Of a stretch of 64,000 nucleotides of DNA, positions 45,823-55,039 are shown piece after piece. The notes under the pieces are model-generated. The model ran no database searches. It was not told the DNA's origin and was given only the letters and a program-made list of their open reading frames with translations. This stretch comes from Acidobacteriota bacterium. Its GTDB lineage: Bacteria > Acidobacteriota > Terriglobia > Terriglobales > Acidobacteriaceae. Made by a program: the position numbers and the translations under genes. Each line of letters starts with the position of its first letter. Within the stretch, counting starts at the first letter, position 1. Location of the stretch: assembly GCA_013288805.1 (NCBI GenBank), contig JABDBE010000011.1, positions 1 through 64,000 of the forward strand. The letters run 5' to 3'.

Positions 45823-46626
45823 ATGCCGGATTCACGTCCCATCATCATCATCAAGAAAAAAGGCGGACATGGCGGACATCACGGCGGCGCGTGGAAGGTC
45901 GCCTACGCCGACTTCGTGACCGCGATGATGGCGCTCTTCATCGTGCTCTGGCTGCTCAACACCAGCAAGCCCGTGAAGGAAGCCGTTGCCGGCTATTTCA
46001 AAGATCCCTCCGGAACTGCCAATAAGATGGGCTCCACGAAAGTTGGCGCCGCCGAAGCCCTCGCCATTACGAAAGACGATATGCCGAAGCTGAAAGAGGA
46101 GCTGGAGAAGGCCATCAGCAAGGTCCCGAACTTCGACAAAATCAAAGATCAGATCGAAATGACCATAACCCCCGAAGGGCTGCGCATCGAATTGCTCGAA
46201 ACCGAAACTGGAACCTTCTTCGAGGTAGGCAATTCGTCTCCCAGTGACAATGGCAAAGAGCTGCTCTTGCTATTGGCGCAGGAGCTGGGAAAACTTCCCA
46301 ACCATCTTTCTATTGAGGGCCACACCGATTCCAAGCCCTATACGGGCCGGCGCGAGTACGGGAATTGGGAGCTTTCCACCGACCGCGCCAACGCCGCGCG
46401 CCGGCTGATGCAGCACGATGGTTTGCGAAGCGATCAGGTTTCGCAAGTCCGAGGCTACGCCGATCAGATGCTGCGTACTCCCAGTAAGCCCCTCGACGCA
46501 TCCAATCGACGCATTTCCGTAATCGTGCAGAATCTTGAACAAAAACCGGAAGTGCCGGAGAAAAATAAAAATAACGACAAGCCCGACACCAACGCGCCCG
46601 CTCCGGGTGTTCCCAAAAAGAATTGA
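45823..46626 (+). CDS. motB: Stator protein MotB (OmpA-like peptidoglycan-binding C-terminus)
   Basis: A 267-residue partner of MotA. The short N-terminal tail is Lys/His/Gly-rich (KKKGGHGGHHGGAWKVAYAD); the essential proton-carrying Asp is D30 at the start of the single membrane helix (DFVTAMMALFIVLWLL). A plug-like linker follows, then the OmpA/MotB domain: LSIEGHTDSKPYTG, then WELSTDRANAARRLM and LRTPSKPLDASNRRISVIV, which bind peptidoglycan. The C-terminal 25 residues are polar and Pro-rich. The start codon is ATG after AAAGGGAC. Confidence 0.92.
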   Translation: MPDSRPIIIIKKKGGHGGHHGGAWKVAYADFVTAMMALFIVLWLLNTSKPVKEAVAGYFKDPSGTANKMGSTKVGAAEALAITKDDMPKLKEELEKAISKVPNFDKIKDQIEMTITPEGLRIELLETETGTFFEVGNSSPSDNGKELLLLLAQELGKLPNHLSIEGHTDSKPYTGRREYGNWELSTDRANAARRLMQHDGLRSDQVSQVRGYADQMLRTPSKPLDASNRRISVIVQNLEQKPEVPEKNKNNDKPDTNAPAPGVPKKN

Positions 46627-46726
46627 TTGGTCGGCCCCTCCCCCATAACCCCGTCACTGCATTGCGGACGCTCATCCGCTACAATGAGCGGTTCGTGCTT
46701 TACCCAATTCAAAAGGAAACAACTCC

Positions 46727-47902
46727 GTGATTATTGGTGTGCCCAAGGAGAGTTATCCGGGAGAGCGGCGGGTTGCCCTCGTTCCCCTGGTAGTGCCCAA
46801 TCTTCTCAAAGCAGGACTTGAGGTCGTAATCGAAAAGGGCGCGGGCGTGGAGGCCGGGTATCCTGACGCGCTGTACGTCGAAAAGGGCGCGAAGATCTTG
46901 CCCGATCGCGCCACTCTGTTCGCGAACGCCGACATCGTCGTGCAAGTCCTCTGCTACGGCTCCAACGATGTAACCGGAAAAGCCGATCTTCCCTTGATGC
47001 GTCGAGGCCAGATCCTGATTGGTTTCCTGCGGCCGCTGGGGTCAGATGAAGTTATCCAGCAGATTGCCCAAACCGGTGTCACCTCTTTCTCGGTCGAATT
47101 GATGCCGCGTACCACGCGGGCTCAGAGCATGGATACGCTGTCCTCGATGGGGACAATCTGTGGTTACAAAGCGGTGCTGATCGCGGCCGACACGCTGCCC
47201 AGAATCTTTCCCATGATGACCACGGCCGCTGGAACGATTACTCCCGCTCGCGTTCTCGTGATCGGAGCCGGAGTCGCCGGACTGCAGTCCATCGCCACGG
47301 CGCGGCGGCTGGGTGCCGTGGTTTCTGCGTATGATCTTCGTCCAGCTTCGAAAGAGCAGGTGCAGAGTCTTGGAGGACGTTTCGTCGAACTTCCCATCGA
47401 AGCCAAAGATGCGCAGGATGCGCGCGGATATGGCACTGCGCAAGACGAGAGCTTCTATGCGAAACAGCGCGAGCTACTGACCCGCGTCGTCGCCGAGAGT
47501 GATGTCGTGGTCACAACCGCGGTCGTCCCCGGCAAAAAAGCGCCCGTGCTCGTGACGGCAGAGATGGTGAAAGGGATGGCGCCGGGCTCGGTCATTTTTG
47601 ATCTCGCCAGCGAGCGAGGAGGGAACTGCGAACTCACGCAATCGGGCAAGACAATAGTGGCCCATGGGGTCACGATTATCGGGCGCATCAACATTGCCAC
47701 CGAAGTTCCATATCACGCCAGCCAGATGTACGCGCGCAATGTCACGGCATTTCTGTTGCATCTGGTAAAAGATGGAAAGCTGCAATTGAACCTGCAGGAC
47801 GAAATCACGCGCGAGACCTTGCTAACCCAAGACGGTGAAATAGTAAACCAACGCGTCCGAGAATTTTTCAAGCTGCCGGCGCTGGTTTCGCAAGGTGCAT
47901 AA
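46727..47902 (+). CDS. pntAA: NAD(P) transhydrogenase subunit alpha, part 1 (PntAA)
   Basis: A 391-residue cytoplasmic NAD(H)-binding subunit (domain I). It opens with IIGVPKESYPGERRVALVP, shared with alanine dehydrogenase. The NAD site is RVLVIGAGVAGLQSIATARRLGA, and AYDLRPASKEQVQSLGG and GKKAPVLVTAEMVKGM are typical of PntA. It couples hydride transfer between NADH and NADP+ to proton translocation with pntAB and pntB. The start is GTG after an AAAAGGAAAC site. It is split from the membrane part, as in many alpha-proteobacterial and acidobacterial operons. Confidence 0.93.
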   Translation: MIIGVPKESYPGERRVALVPLVVPNLLKAGLEVVIEKGAGVEAGYPDALYVEKGAKILPDRATLFANADIVVQVLCYGSNDVTGKADLPLMRRGQILIGFLRPLGSDEVIQQIAQTGVTSFSVELMPRTTRAQSMDTLSSMGTICGYKAVLIAADTLPRIFPMMTTAAGTITPARVLVIGAGVAGLQSIATARRLGAVVSAYDLRPASKEQVQSLGGRFVELPIEAKDAQDARGYGTAQDESFYAKQRELLTRVVAESDVVVTTAVVPGKKAPVLVTAEMVKGMAPGSVIFDLASERGGNCELTQSGKTIVAHGVTIIGRINIATEVPYHASQMYARNVTAFLLHLVKDGKLQLNLQDEITRETLLTQDGEIVNQRVREFFKLPALVSQGA

Positions 47903-47910
47903 CGAATGTA

Positions 47911-47934
47911 GGCGCGGGCGTCCTCGCCCGTGCG
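47911..47934. repeat. REP-like palindromic repeat, copy 2
   Basis: A perfect hairpin, CGGGCG (47915-47920), TCCT, CGCCCG (47925-47930), with flanks matching the copy at 33210-33227 in reverse complement over 18 bases. It lies between pntAA and pntAB inside the operon, so it is not a full terminator there; it may modulate relative expression. Confidence 0.6.
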
Positions 47935-47960
47935 ATTTCGGGAAAAATATAGGAGGCAAG

Positions 47961-48257
47961 ATGGGTTCAGCCCTCATCAACGGATTATTCGTTTTCATGC
48001 TGGCGGCGTTTATTGGATTTGAAGTCATCCGCCGAGTCTCGCCTCTGCTGCACACGCCGCTGATGTCGCTCACCAACGCCCTCGACGCCATCGCAGTGGT
48101 TGGTGCCATTGTGCTGGTGGGCGAACACAAAAGCACGCTCTCGTTCGTGTTCGGATTCCTGGCAGTGGTCGCCGCCACCAGCAACGTCGTCGGCGGGTTT
48201 CTGATCACTGATCGTATGCTCAAAATGTTCAAGTCCAGTCGCCCGACAAAACCATGA
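47961..48257 (+). CDS. pntAB: NAD(P) transhydrogenase subunit alpha, part 2 (PntAB)
   Basis: A 98-residue membrane protein (domain II part) with three hydrophobic helices: LINGLFVFMLAAFIGFEVI, ALDAIAVVGAIVLVG and FVFGFLAVVAATSNVVGGFLIT. LLHTPLMSLTNAL in the first loop is conserved in PntA membrane domains. The start at 47961 follows AGGAGG with ideal spacing; an upstream reading from 47895 would run through the palindromic repeat. It overlaps pntB by 4 bases (ATGA), so the two are translationally coupled. Confidence 0.92.
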   Translation: MGSALINGLFVFMLAAFIGFEVIRRVSPLLHTPLMSLTNALDAIAVVGAIVLVGEHKSTLSFVFGFLAVVAATSNVVGGFLITDRMLKMFKSSRPTKP

Positions 48258-49651
48258 ACACGGACCTGGCGGGAAATCAACAAATCATCGAAATCATTTA
48301 TCTCATCGCCAGCGTTCTCTTTATTCTTTCGCTGAAGTGGATGAGTTCCCCAGCCACGGCCCAGCGCGGCGTGCGCGCGGGCGAAATCGGCATGGTCCTG
48401 GCCATCGCGGGCACGTTGTTGCACCACGGTATCGTGGACTACAAGTGGATCGCCATCGCGCTGGTGCTCGGCTCCGGAATCGGAATTCCTTTAGGCATGG
48501 TGCATATGACCGCGGTTCCGCAACGAACCGCGCTCAGCCATGCCTTCGGAGCATTCTGCGTCACGCTCGTGGGCACCGCGGAATTCTATCTCCGAACTCC
48601 CAATGTGCCGCGCTTCATGATGGCAGTCCTCTCCATGGAGGTAATCCTCGGCTCGCTCACGTTCACCGGCAGCTTGATGGCGGCTGGGAAACTTCAGGAA
48701 ATTCTTCCGCAGCGCCCGCTCACATATAAAGGACAGAACTTCGTCAACCTGTCGCTGCTCGGAGCATCGGTTGCAATTGCGGTCTACCTCGTAATCCACC
48801 CTGAAGCGCATCAACTTTTTCCCGTGATGATTGCCGTTCCTCTTCTCTTCGGCGTGCTGATGATCGTTCCCATAGGCGGCGCCGATATGCCCACCGTCAT
48901 CTCGCTGCTCAATTCCTACGCCGGTCTTTCCGCCGCCGCCATGGGATTCGTAGTCGACAGCAAGCTCCTTATTATTGCGGGCGCGCTCGACGGCTCTTCC
49001 GGTCTGATCCTCTCTATCATCATGTCGAAGGCGATGAACCGCTCCTTCACAAACGTTCTGTTTGGGGCGTTCGGACAAGTGCAGCCCGCCGCCGTGGCTG
49101 GACAGGAAGAGAAAACGGTGCGCAGCGCGACGGCGGAAGAAGCCGCGGGAATCTTAGCCGCGGCCAACAAGGTTGTAATCGTACCCGGCTACGGCATGGC
49201 GGTAGCGCAAGCTCAGCACAAAGTTCGCGAACTCTATGATGCGCTCACCAAACGCGGAGTCGATGTTCGCTTCGCCATTCATCCCGTCGCCGGCCGCATG
49301 CCGGGACATATGAACGTCCTGCTCGCTGAAGCGGATATTCCCTATGACCGCCTGATTGAAATGGACGACATCAATGGAGATTTTCCTCAGACCGATGTTG
49401 CCCTGGTGATCGGCGCAAACGACGTCACGAATCCTGCCGCGCGAACCGACACCGGCAGCCCCATCTTCGGTATGCCCATCCTCGATGTCGACAAAGCTCG
49501 CACCGTCATGGTGATCAAGCGCGGCATGAGCCCAGGCTTCGCCGGCATCGACAACCCGCTCTATTACCTGGATAAAACCTTAATGCTTTTCGGAGACGCC
49601 AAAGCCTTCGTGAACAGCATCGTCCACGAACTATCGGGGAACACTCACTAA
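48254..49651 (+). CDS. pntB: NAD(P) transhydrogenase subunit beta (PntB)
   Basis: A 465-residue subunit with about nine membrane helices (domain II) followed by the NADP(H)-binding domain III from about residue 290. Domain III shows VVIVPGYGMAVAQAQH (the GYG-A dinucleotide fold), FAIHPVAGRMPGHMNVLLAEA, GANDVTNPAARTD and VIKRGMSPGFAGIDNPL, all strongly conserved. The membrane part has SFGAFC-like HAFGAFCVTLVG and LNSYAGLSAAAMGFV. It completes the proton-pumping transhydrogenase that supplies NADPH. Confidence 0.93.
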   Translation: MNTDLAGNQQIIEIIYLIASVLFILSLKWMSSPATAQRGVRAGEIGMVLAIAGTLLHHGIVDYKWIAIALVLGSGIGIPLGMVHMTAVPQRTALSHAFGAFCVTLVGTAEFYLRTPNVPRFMMAVLSMEVILGSLTFTGSLMAAGKLQEILPQRPLTYKGQNFVNLSLLGASVAIAVYLVIHPEAHQLFPVMIAVPLLFGVLMIVPIGGADMPTVISLLNSYAGLSAAAMGFVVDSKLLIIAGALDGSSGLILSIIMSKAMNRSFTNVLFGAFGQVQPAAVAGQEEKTVRSATAEEAAGILAAANKVVIVPGYGMAVAQAQHKVRELYDALTKRGVDVRFAIHPVAGRMPGHMNVLLAEADIPYDRLIEMDDINGDFPQTDVALVIGANDVTNPAARTDTGSPIFGMPILDVDKARTVMVIKRGMSPGFAGIDNPLYYLDKTLMLFGDAKAFVNSIVHELSGNTH

Positions 49652-49680
49652 ATATAGCGACCGTCCTGCTCGTGGACTGC

Positions 49681-49704
49681 AGAGACGTAGCTACCTACGT
49701 TTCT
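49681..49704. terminator. Hairpin between pntB and the acetyltransferase gene
   Basis: A 10-base stem (49681-49690 with 49695-49704, one G-T type mismatch) and a CTAC loop. It lies 30 bases after pntB and overlaps the stop region of the convergent acetyltransferase gene. A bidirectional terminator is plausible; there is no strong T-run. Confidence 0.4.
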
Positions 49705-50411
49705 ACCGCATTGATTTCGGAAAGCGAAACCTTCTGCCGTCCATTCGCGTCGAAATTCGATGGAGCCAGCCAGCGCTCGAATGCCGCTTTTCGCTTCGGC
49801 CATTCCAAATCAAGCATCGAGAACCACGCCGTGTCACGATTGCGTCCTTTGATAATCATATGCTGACGAAAAATTCCCTCGAATGTGAAACCCAGACGCA
49901 GCGCAGCTCTCCGCGAAGGCGCATTCAGAGCGTTGCACTTCCATTCATAGCGCCGGTATCCCAGATCTTCAAAAACATGCCGGGCCATCAGATACATGGC
50001 CTCTGTCGCTCCGATCGTCCGCTGCAAACGAGATGTATAGAGGATGCTCCCAACTTCAATCACCCGATGCGTCGGCTCGATGCGCATATATGCCGCGTAC
50101 CCAACCGCGTCGCCTGACGACTTATCGAGAATCGCAAAGAATAAAGGATCCTCCGAACTCGCCTTCTGTTGGAGATGCGAATCAAAGGCAGCGCGAGTCG
50201 CGAACGGCCCTTCGAAGAGATAAAGCCACAAGGCCTCGTTCTTCTCCCCACACGCACTCTTAAAAAGCGCGTCGGCGTGAGCGACGGGATCAAGGGGAAC
50301 AATGCTGACCACGCGTCCGTTGAGCGTCGTACGTTGCGGACGCTTGGCCGGCATTGCCTCGACTTGCGGACCGATCGGAAGAGCCTTGATGTTATGTGTT
50401 GAAGTCATCAC
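49695..50411 (-). CDS. GNAT acetyltransferase, RimJ/RimL-like
   Basis: A 238-residue protein. The GNAT core shows FFAILDKSSGDAVGYAAYMR, IEVGSILYTSRLQRTIGATEAM (acetyl-CoA pyrophosphate loop region), and YEWKCNALNAPSRRAALRLGFTFEGIFRQHMI, the C-terminal core characteristic of the RimJ/RimL branch that acetylates protein or small-molecule amines. A 30-residue N-terminal leader and a basic C-terminal tail are extra. It is transcribed toward pntB and divergent from the large TonB-dependent receptor. Substrate unknown. Confidence 0.88.
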   Translation of the reverse strand: MMTSTHNIKALPIGPQVEAMPAKRPQRTTLNGRVVSIVPLDPVAHADALFKSACGEKNEALWLYLFEGPFATRAAFDSHLQQKASSEDPLFFAILDKSSGDAVGYAAYMRIEPTHRVIEVGSILYTSRLQRTIGATEAMYLMARHVFEDLGYRRYEWKCNALNAPSRRAALRLGFTFEGIFRQHMIIKGRNRDTAWFSMLDLEWPKRKAAFERWLAPSNFDANGRQKVSLSEINAVET

Positions 50412-50604
50412 GAGAGCCTTTTCGGTGGTTCAGTCATTCTTCCACAGTTCAGATCGCAACGTCTCAGCTCACCCTGAAATTAAGACCAATCTATTCCATA
50501 AACCATATTTTCATCTACAGCGAACCGTAGCTATCGCTGTTCTATCATCCCTCCGCAACTGCACAAACCATTATTAATCAACAACTTAAATACTAGACAA
50601 GAGC

Positions 50605-50620
50605 TGGCAACACATGTGCA
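50605..50620 (+). promoter_or_regulatory. Candidate sigma-54 promoter upstream of the large receptor
   Basis: TGGCA at 50605-50609 and TGCA at 50617-50620 place GG (606-607) and GC (618-619) exactly ten bases apart, the invariant spacing of sigma-54 -24/-12 elements. It is about 75 bases before the ATG at 50695. The match at the -12 box lacks one T. Seen by eye only. Confidence 0.3.
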
Positions 50621-50694
50621 TATGTCCTGTTGACATTATTGTGTTATTTCAGGTCCTGCAGTCGACAAGTCAATTACGGTTTAGTGGAGGAAGT

Positions 50695-53600
50695 ATGACG
50701 TCTAAACGCTTTATGCTGTTTACCTTCGTGCTCGCAATGGCGGTCTGTCTGCTTGCGAGCACCGCCACCTTCGCCCAGTCGTCTACCACCGGTGAGATTA
50801 GCGGTACCGTCACCGATCCCTCCGGCGCAGTATTGCCCAACGTCACCGTGACCCTGAAGAGCACCGACAAGGGAAACACACAGGCCGGGACGACCAACGC
50901 GCAGGGTGCCTACCGTTTTGCGTTGTTATCTCCCGGAAACTATACGGTTTCTGCCGAGGCGCCGGGCTTCAAAACGACCTCAGTCTCGCAAACCGTATCG
51001 GTAGGTGCAGTCGCCATCACTCCTCTGAAGATGGAACTCGGAACCACCGGAACCACCGTCGAAGTCAGCGGCGAAGCTCCACTGCTGCAGACCGACAGTT
51101 CCGAAATCTCGACCACGATGAACACCCTCGCGGTTCAAAGCCTGCCTAACCCTGGCAACGATCTTAGCTTCATCGCCCAGACCGCTCCCGGTTCGGTCAT
51201 GAACACTCAGAGCGGCTACGGAAACTTCTCCAGCTACGGCATTTCGGCCACCTCGAATCTGTTCACCATGAACGGCATGTATGACAACGATCCGTTCCTG
51301 AACCTGAACAACTCGGGCGCGACCAACCTGCTGCTCGGCAACAACGAAATTCAGGAAGCCTCGGTAACCAGCAACGGATATTCTGGTGAATACGGCGGCT
51401 TCGCTGGCGCCACCGTGAACTACGTCACCAAGTCAGGTGGCAACCAGTTCCACGGCAACGCAGCTTACTGGTGGAATGGTTCGGTCATGAACGCCAACGA
51501 CTGGTTCCACAACAACACTACGCCGGCCACTCCGAAGACTTTCGACAACGCCAATCAGTGGGCAGCGTCTTTCGGCGGACCGATTAAGAAGGACAGGGCT
51601 TTCTTCTTCTTCAACTATGAAGGCCTGCGCGTCGTGGTTCCGGTGACGCAGACGGTTACCGCCCCCAGCCCGGCATTCCAGGCTGCCACACTGGCAAACC
51701 TGACCGCCATCGGGCAAGCTGCGCAAATTCCTTACTACCAGAATATGTTCAATATCTGGAACGCCGCTCCAGGCGCAAGCCGTGGGACGCCGGTTCCTTT
51801 CGGGGCCGCGGGTGGCGGCTGCGGTGATCTCGCGGGTACAGGTGGGTTCGGCACATCAATCGCCTGTGCCAATAGCTACCAATCGGCTGTCGGTGCCCTA
51901 ACCCATGAGTTCCTGCTAGCTGGCCGATTTGACATCAACATCACCAATAATGACAAGTTTTTCATTCGCCTCCAGGAAGACAAGGGTCTCCAGGCGACTT
52001 ACATCGACCCGCTTACTCCGCTGTTTAACTCCACCAGCAACCAGCCTGAATACCAGACCCAAGCCAGCTGGAACCACACTTTTGGCACCAAGGCTGTGAA
52101 CAATTTTGTAGGCTCCGCGACTTACTACAGCGCGATTTTCAACACCACCAACCGCTCAGGGTCACTTGCCTTGTATCCCACAACCTTGTTCATGAACGAT
52201 GGTACCTTTAACAACAGTGCCCAAGGGACCGCTTTAGGTGGCATTAATTTCGCCTTCCCGCAGGGTCGCAACGTGACTCAATATCAGTTCGTTGACGACT
52301 TCTCCTATACTCTGGGCACCAAACACACTCTGAAGTTAGGGGAGAACTTCCACCGCTACCTCGTCGGAGACCACGATTTCGGGAACCGAGCAATCGGGCT
52401 CCTGATTCCCTTGGATATTACCTCCTTCTACACCGGAGGCACGGGAACCGGGACCGGTACCGTGCTGCAGCAGAATTTCGCGACCCAGTCGGCAGTTCCC
52501 GTCGGAATCTACGGGATAGGGTGGTACGTACAGGATGAATGGCGTGCAACCCCGTCGCTCAAACTGACCTTGACCATGCGCTTTGACCACCCCTCAAATC
52601 CAGTCTGCCAAATCAACTGCTTTGCCCGGTTGGCAACAGACTTCGCGGATCTGAACCATGACCCCACCATCCCCTACAACCAGGCGATTGTGACCGGTCA
52701 GCATGCGGCCGCGAGTTCGTTCTCGTCAGTTCTGTACCAGCCCCGCGTAGGATTTGCCTGGACTCCCTTCGGTCTGAAGAATACGGTTCTTCGGGGCGGC
52801 TTCGGGCTGTTCGCCGATACCTTCCCCGGCCAGGTTGCTGACAATCTCGCTACCAACCCACCAGGCTATAACAGCTTCTCAGTTCTTGGAGGCAACGCAT
52901 TCGGTAACACGAATGGAGCTCTCGCGGGGGGTGGCACGGGCGTGAATGCAAATGTACCTGGCAGTATCTTCACCCAGGCAGCCCAAACCAACGCAGCTTT
53001 CACTCAAATCTTCGCAGGCGGAGGAACAGTGGCTGATCTCAATGCCGGCGGTTTCTCCCTGCCAAACGTCAATAGCGCCAATACCATCAAGGTGCCGATG
53101 TACGAAGAGTGGAACTTCATGATCCAGCAAGGGATCAGCACAAACACGTCCCTCTCCCTCAACTACGTTGGCAACCACGGCTACCATGAAACCGTGCAGA
53201 ACGAAGCGGTCAACGGCTACTGCCCGCCATCATCGTGCCCGAACGGTTTCGTTGGACTTCCGTCGACACCGATTGATCCACGCTTCAATGACGTGAGTCA
53301 GATCCAGTCCATCGCAGTTTCCAACTACAACGGGTTGTCGGCCGCGATCAATCATAATTTCAGGGCCGGCTTGCAGTTGCAGGGCAGCTTTAGCTGGAGC
53401 CACGCGCTGGACGAAATCTCCAACGGCGGATTCAATCCCTTCAACGCTGGAACCAACCAGAGCATCTACAATCCGAACGAACCCAATAACATCCGTTCCA
53501 TGTATGGCAACGCCGACTACGACACCCGAAAGTACTTCAGCCTGAGCTACGTGTATCAGGTTCCTTACAAGCTCGGGCCTAAACCGCTAACCGAAGGCTG

Positions 53601-54162
53601 GCAACTCTCTGGCACATTCTTTGCCCGCAGCGGTTTGCCGTTCACTGTGACTGACAGCGGAAGTGCGAGCGTTTTGAGTGGAAGCGGCTATGGAGGCAAT
53701 CAAACGCTGATCGCTGGCTGGAACGGTGCAGCTCAGGGAGGCTGCGGCGTCGGAGCCGCATCTGCGACCGCTGGCGGTTCGAAACAACCGTGCTTGAACC
53801 CAGCTGATTTTTCACCCATCATAAATTCGTATACCTCCACTCCCAACGCTCCGATATTCAGCTTCGGAACGCAGCGCCGTAACCAGTTCTTTGGTCCGGG
53901 CTACTTCGACACCGACTTCACCGTGATGAAGTACACCGGCATCCCCCACTGGGAAGGTGCAAAGCTTGGTCTCGGTGTGCAGTTCTTTAACATCCTCAAC
54001 CACCCCAATTTCGACCAGCCGGTCCGCGACATTTCGAACTCAGCGGGCCAGTTCGGACAGATCTTGAGAATGGTCAACACTCCAACCTCCATTCTGGGAT
54101 CATTCCTCGGCGGCGACGCTGCCCCGCGGTTGATCCAGTTGACGGCGAAGTTTAACTTCTAA
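50695..54162 (+). CDS. Large TonB-dependent receptor with carboxypeptidase-regulatory-like N-terminus (Oar-like)
   Basis: A 1155-residue outer-membrane protein. The ATG at 50695 follows GTGGAGGAAG and begins a signal peptide (RFMLFTFVLAMAVCLLA, cleaved near FAQSS). Residues about 30-115 form the beta-sandwich CarboxypepD_reg domain (GEISGTVTDPSGAVLPNVTV, GAYRFALLSPGNYTVSAEAP). The plug follows (about 125-260, with ISTTMNTLAVQSLPN), then the barrel, ending in LIQLTAKFNF with a terminal Phe. Such receptors are greatly expanded in Acidobacteria and are thought to take up oligosaccharides or other large ligands. It is followed by a strong terminator. The substrate is unknown. Confidence 0.92.
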   Translation: MTSKRFMLFTFVLAMAVCLLASTATFAQSSTTGEISGTVTDPSGAVLPNVTVTLKSTDKGNTQAGTTNAQGAYRFALLSPGNYTVSAEAPGFKTTSVSQTVSVGAVAITPLKMELGTTGTTVEVSGEAPLLQTDSSEISTTMNTLAVQSLPNPGNDLSFIAQTAPGSVMNTQSGYGNFSSYGISATSNLFTMNGMYDNDPFLNLNNSGATNLLLGNNEIQEASVTSNGYSGEYGGFAGATVNYVTKSGGNQFHGNAAYWWNGSVMNANDWFHNNTTPATPKTFDNANQWAASFGGPIKKDRAFFFFNYEGLRVVVPVTQTVTAPSPAFQAATLANLTAIGQAAQIPYYQNMFNIWNAAPGASRGTPVPFGAAGGGCGDLAGTGGFGTSIACANSYQSAVGALTHEFLLAGRFDINITNNDKFFIRLQEDKGLQATYIDPLTPLFNSTSNQPEYQTQASWNHTFGTKAVNNFVGSATYYSAIFNTTNRSGSLALYPTTLFMNDGTFNNSAQGTALGGINFAFPQGRNVTQYQFVDDFSYTLGTKHTLKLGENFHRYLVGDHDFGNRAIGLLIPLDITSFYTGGTGTGTGTVLQQNFATQSAVPVGIYGIGWYVQDEWRATPSLKLTLTMRFDHPSNPVCQINCFARLATDFADLNHDPTIPYNQAIVTGQHAAASSFSSVLYQPRVGFAWTPFGLKNTVLRGGFGLFADTFPGQVADNLATNPPGYNSFSVLGGNAFGNTNGALAGGGTGVNANVPGSIFTQAAQTNAAFTQIFAGGGTVADLNAGGFSLPNVNSANTIKVPMYEEWNFMIQQGISTNTSLSLNYVGNHGYHETVQNEAVNGYCPPSSCPNGFVGLPSTPIDPRFNDVSQIQSIAVSNYNGLSAAINHNFRAGLQLQGSFSWSHALDEISNGGFNPFNAGTNQSIYNPNEPNNIRSMYGNADYDTRKYFSLSYVYQVPYKLGPKPLTEGWQLSGTFFARSGLPFTVTDSGSASVLSGSGYGGNQTLIAGWNGAAQGGCGVGAASATAGGSKQPCLNPADFSPIINSYTSTPNAPIFSFGTQRRNQFFGPGYFDTDFTVMKYTGIPHWEGAKLGLGVQFFNILNHPNFDQPVRDISNSAGQFGQILRMVNTPTSILGSFLGGDAAPRLIQLTAKFNF

Positions 54163-54181
54163 GCCAACCATGATTTACCCT

Positions 54182-54210
54182 GGCGGCCTCGAAAAGAGGC
54201 CGCCTTTTTT
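54182..54210 (+). terminator. Rho-independent terminator of the large receptor gene
   Basis: A perfect 9-base stem GGCGGCCTC (54182-54190) / GAGGCCGCC (54196-54204) with a GAAAA loop, followed by six T (54205-54210). Confidence 0.92.
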
Positions 54211-54276
54211 ATGCTCGACAACTGTCTTTTGTTGAATTCCTACTTCGATTACAATGTCCGCATCTGGAGGATTCCC

Positions 54277-54915
54277 ATGAAAACAGCAACCATCCGCCTG
54301 TTCTTACTGTTTTGTACGGTAGCGCTCTCCCTGGCTGCTTTCGCCGATGATCAGGAAAAAGCAATCAAAGAAATCAAGAAAATCACTTCCATCTCGGTCG
54401 ATTCCAACATGCGTGCCATCGTCAACCGCACCATGGCGGACATGCTGAAGGCCAAGCGCCTCGACCTGGTGAAAGAACGCCAGGATATGAACCTGAATTA
54501 CGGAGACTTGTTTCTGGCGCAACAATTGGCCGCCAGCGGCGTCAAGATGGATGACATCGCGGCCCAGCTTAAAGCCGGCAAGACCATGCTGGACATTGCC
54601 AATGCCAACCATGCAAACTGGAAAGAAATCAATTCCGACGCCAAGAAGCTGAACAAAAAGATCGATGACAACATCGAGAAGTCCTTTACTGATGCTAAGA
54701 AACAAGCCGCACTCAACATGGCCGACGACTACGACGCCAAAGCGGACAAAGTTCCCGCTGACTCGAACATCAGCAAAGACGAGTACGCCGAGGCGCAAGC
54801 CCGCTACACCCACCTGCACGACGCTGCCGGTGCAGGATTGCCAACGGGAGATGCAAACGGAATCAATCAGGGACCGGGCGTGCCTCCTGCCGTTGCCAGC
54901 GGGGGTAAACACTAG
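54277..54915 (+). CDS. Secreted protein of unknown function, tandem paralog A
   Basis: 212 residues, not recognised as a named family. The ATG at 54277 follows CTGGAGG and starts a signal peptide (TIRLFLLFCTVALSLAAFA). The mature part begins DDQEKA and is mostly alpha-helical and highly charged. Conserved with the next gene are TSISVDSNMRAIVNRTMADML, NLNYGDLFLAQQL, DDIAAQLKAGK, ANWKEINSDAKKLNKKIDDN and an acidic EYAEAQARYTHLHD tail followed by a Gly/Pro C-terminus. It is separated from the receptor gene by a terminator, so it has its own promoter. A periplasmic binding or chaperone-like role would be a guess. Confidence 0.8.
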   Translation: MKTATIRLFLLFCTVALSLAAFADDQEKAIKEIKKITSISVDSNMRAIVNRTMADMLKAKRLDLVKERQDMNLNYGDLFLAQQLAASGVKMDDIAAQLKAGKTMLDIANANHANWKEINSDAKKLNKKIDDNIEKSFTDAKKQAALNMADDYDAKADKVPADSNISKDEYAEAQARYTHLHDAAGAGLPTGDANGINQGPGVPPAVASGGKH

Positions 54916-55039
54916 AATCTGTTCGTGAACTGGAGTCTCGGCGCGACTTGGGAACTGACCACGCGCCGAGTGCCAAGGCCTGGAAAAAGTTCTGGAATTC
55001 GTCCCTCGGGGTTGAAATCTATTCAGCGGGAGGACTCCC

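Noticed and set aside
46669-46691. A CGCTCAT/ATGAGCG inverted repeat with TACAAT upstream of pntAA
   Set aside because: The TACAAT could be a -10 box but no -35 box lies at normal spacing, so a promoter is not supported.
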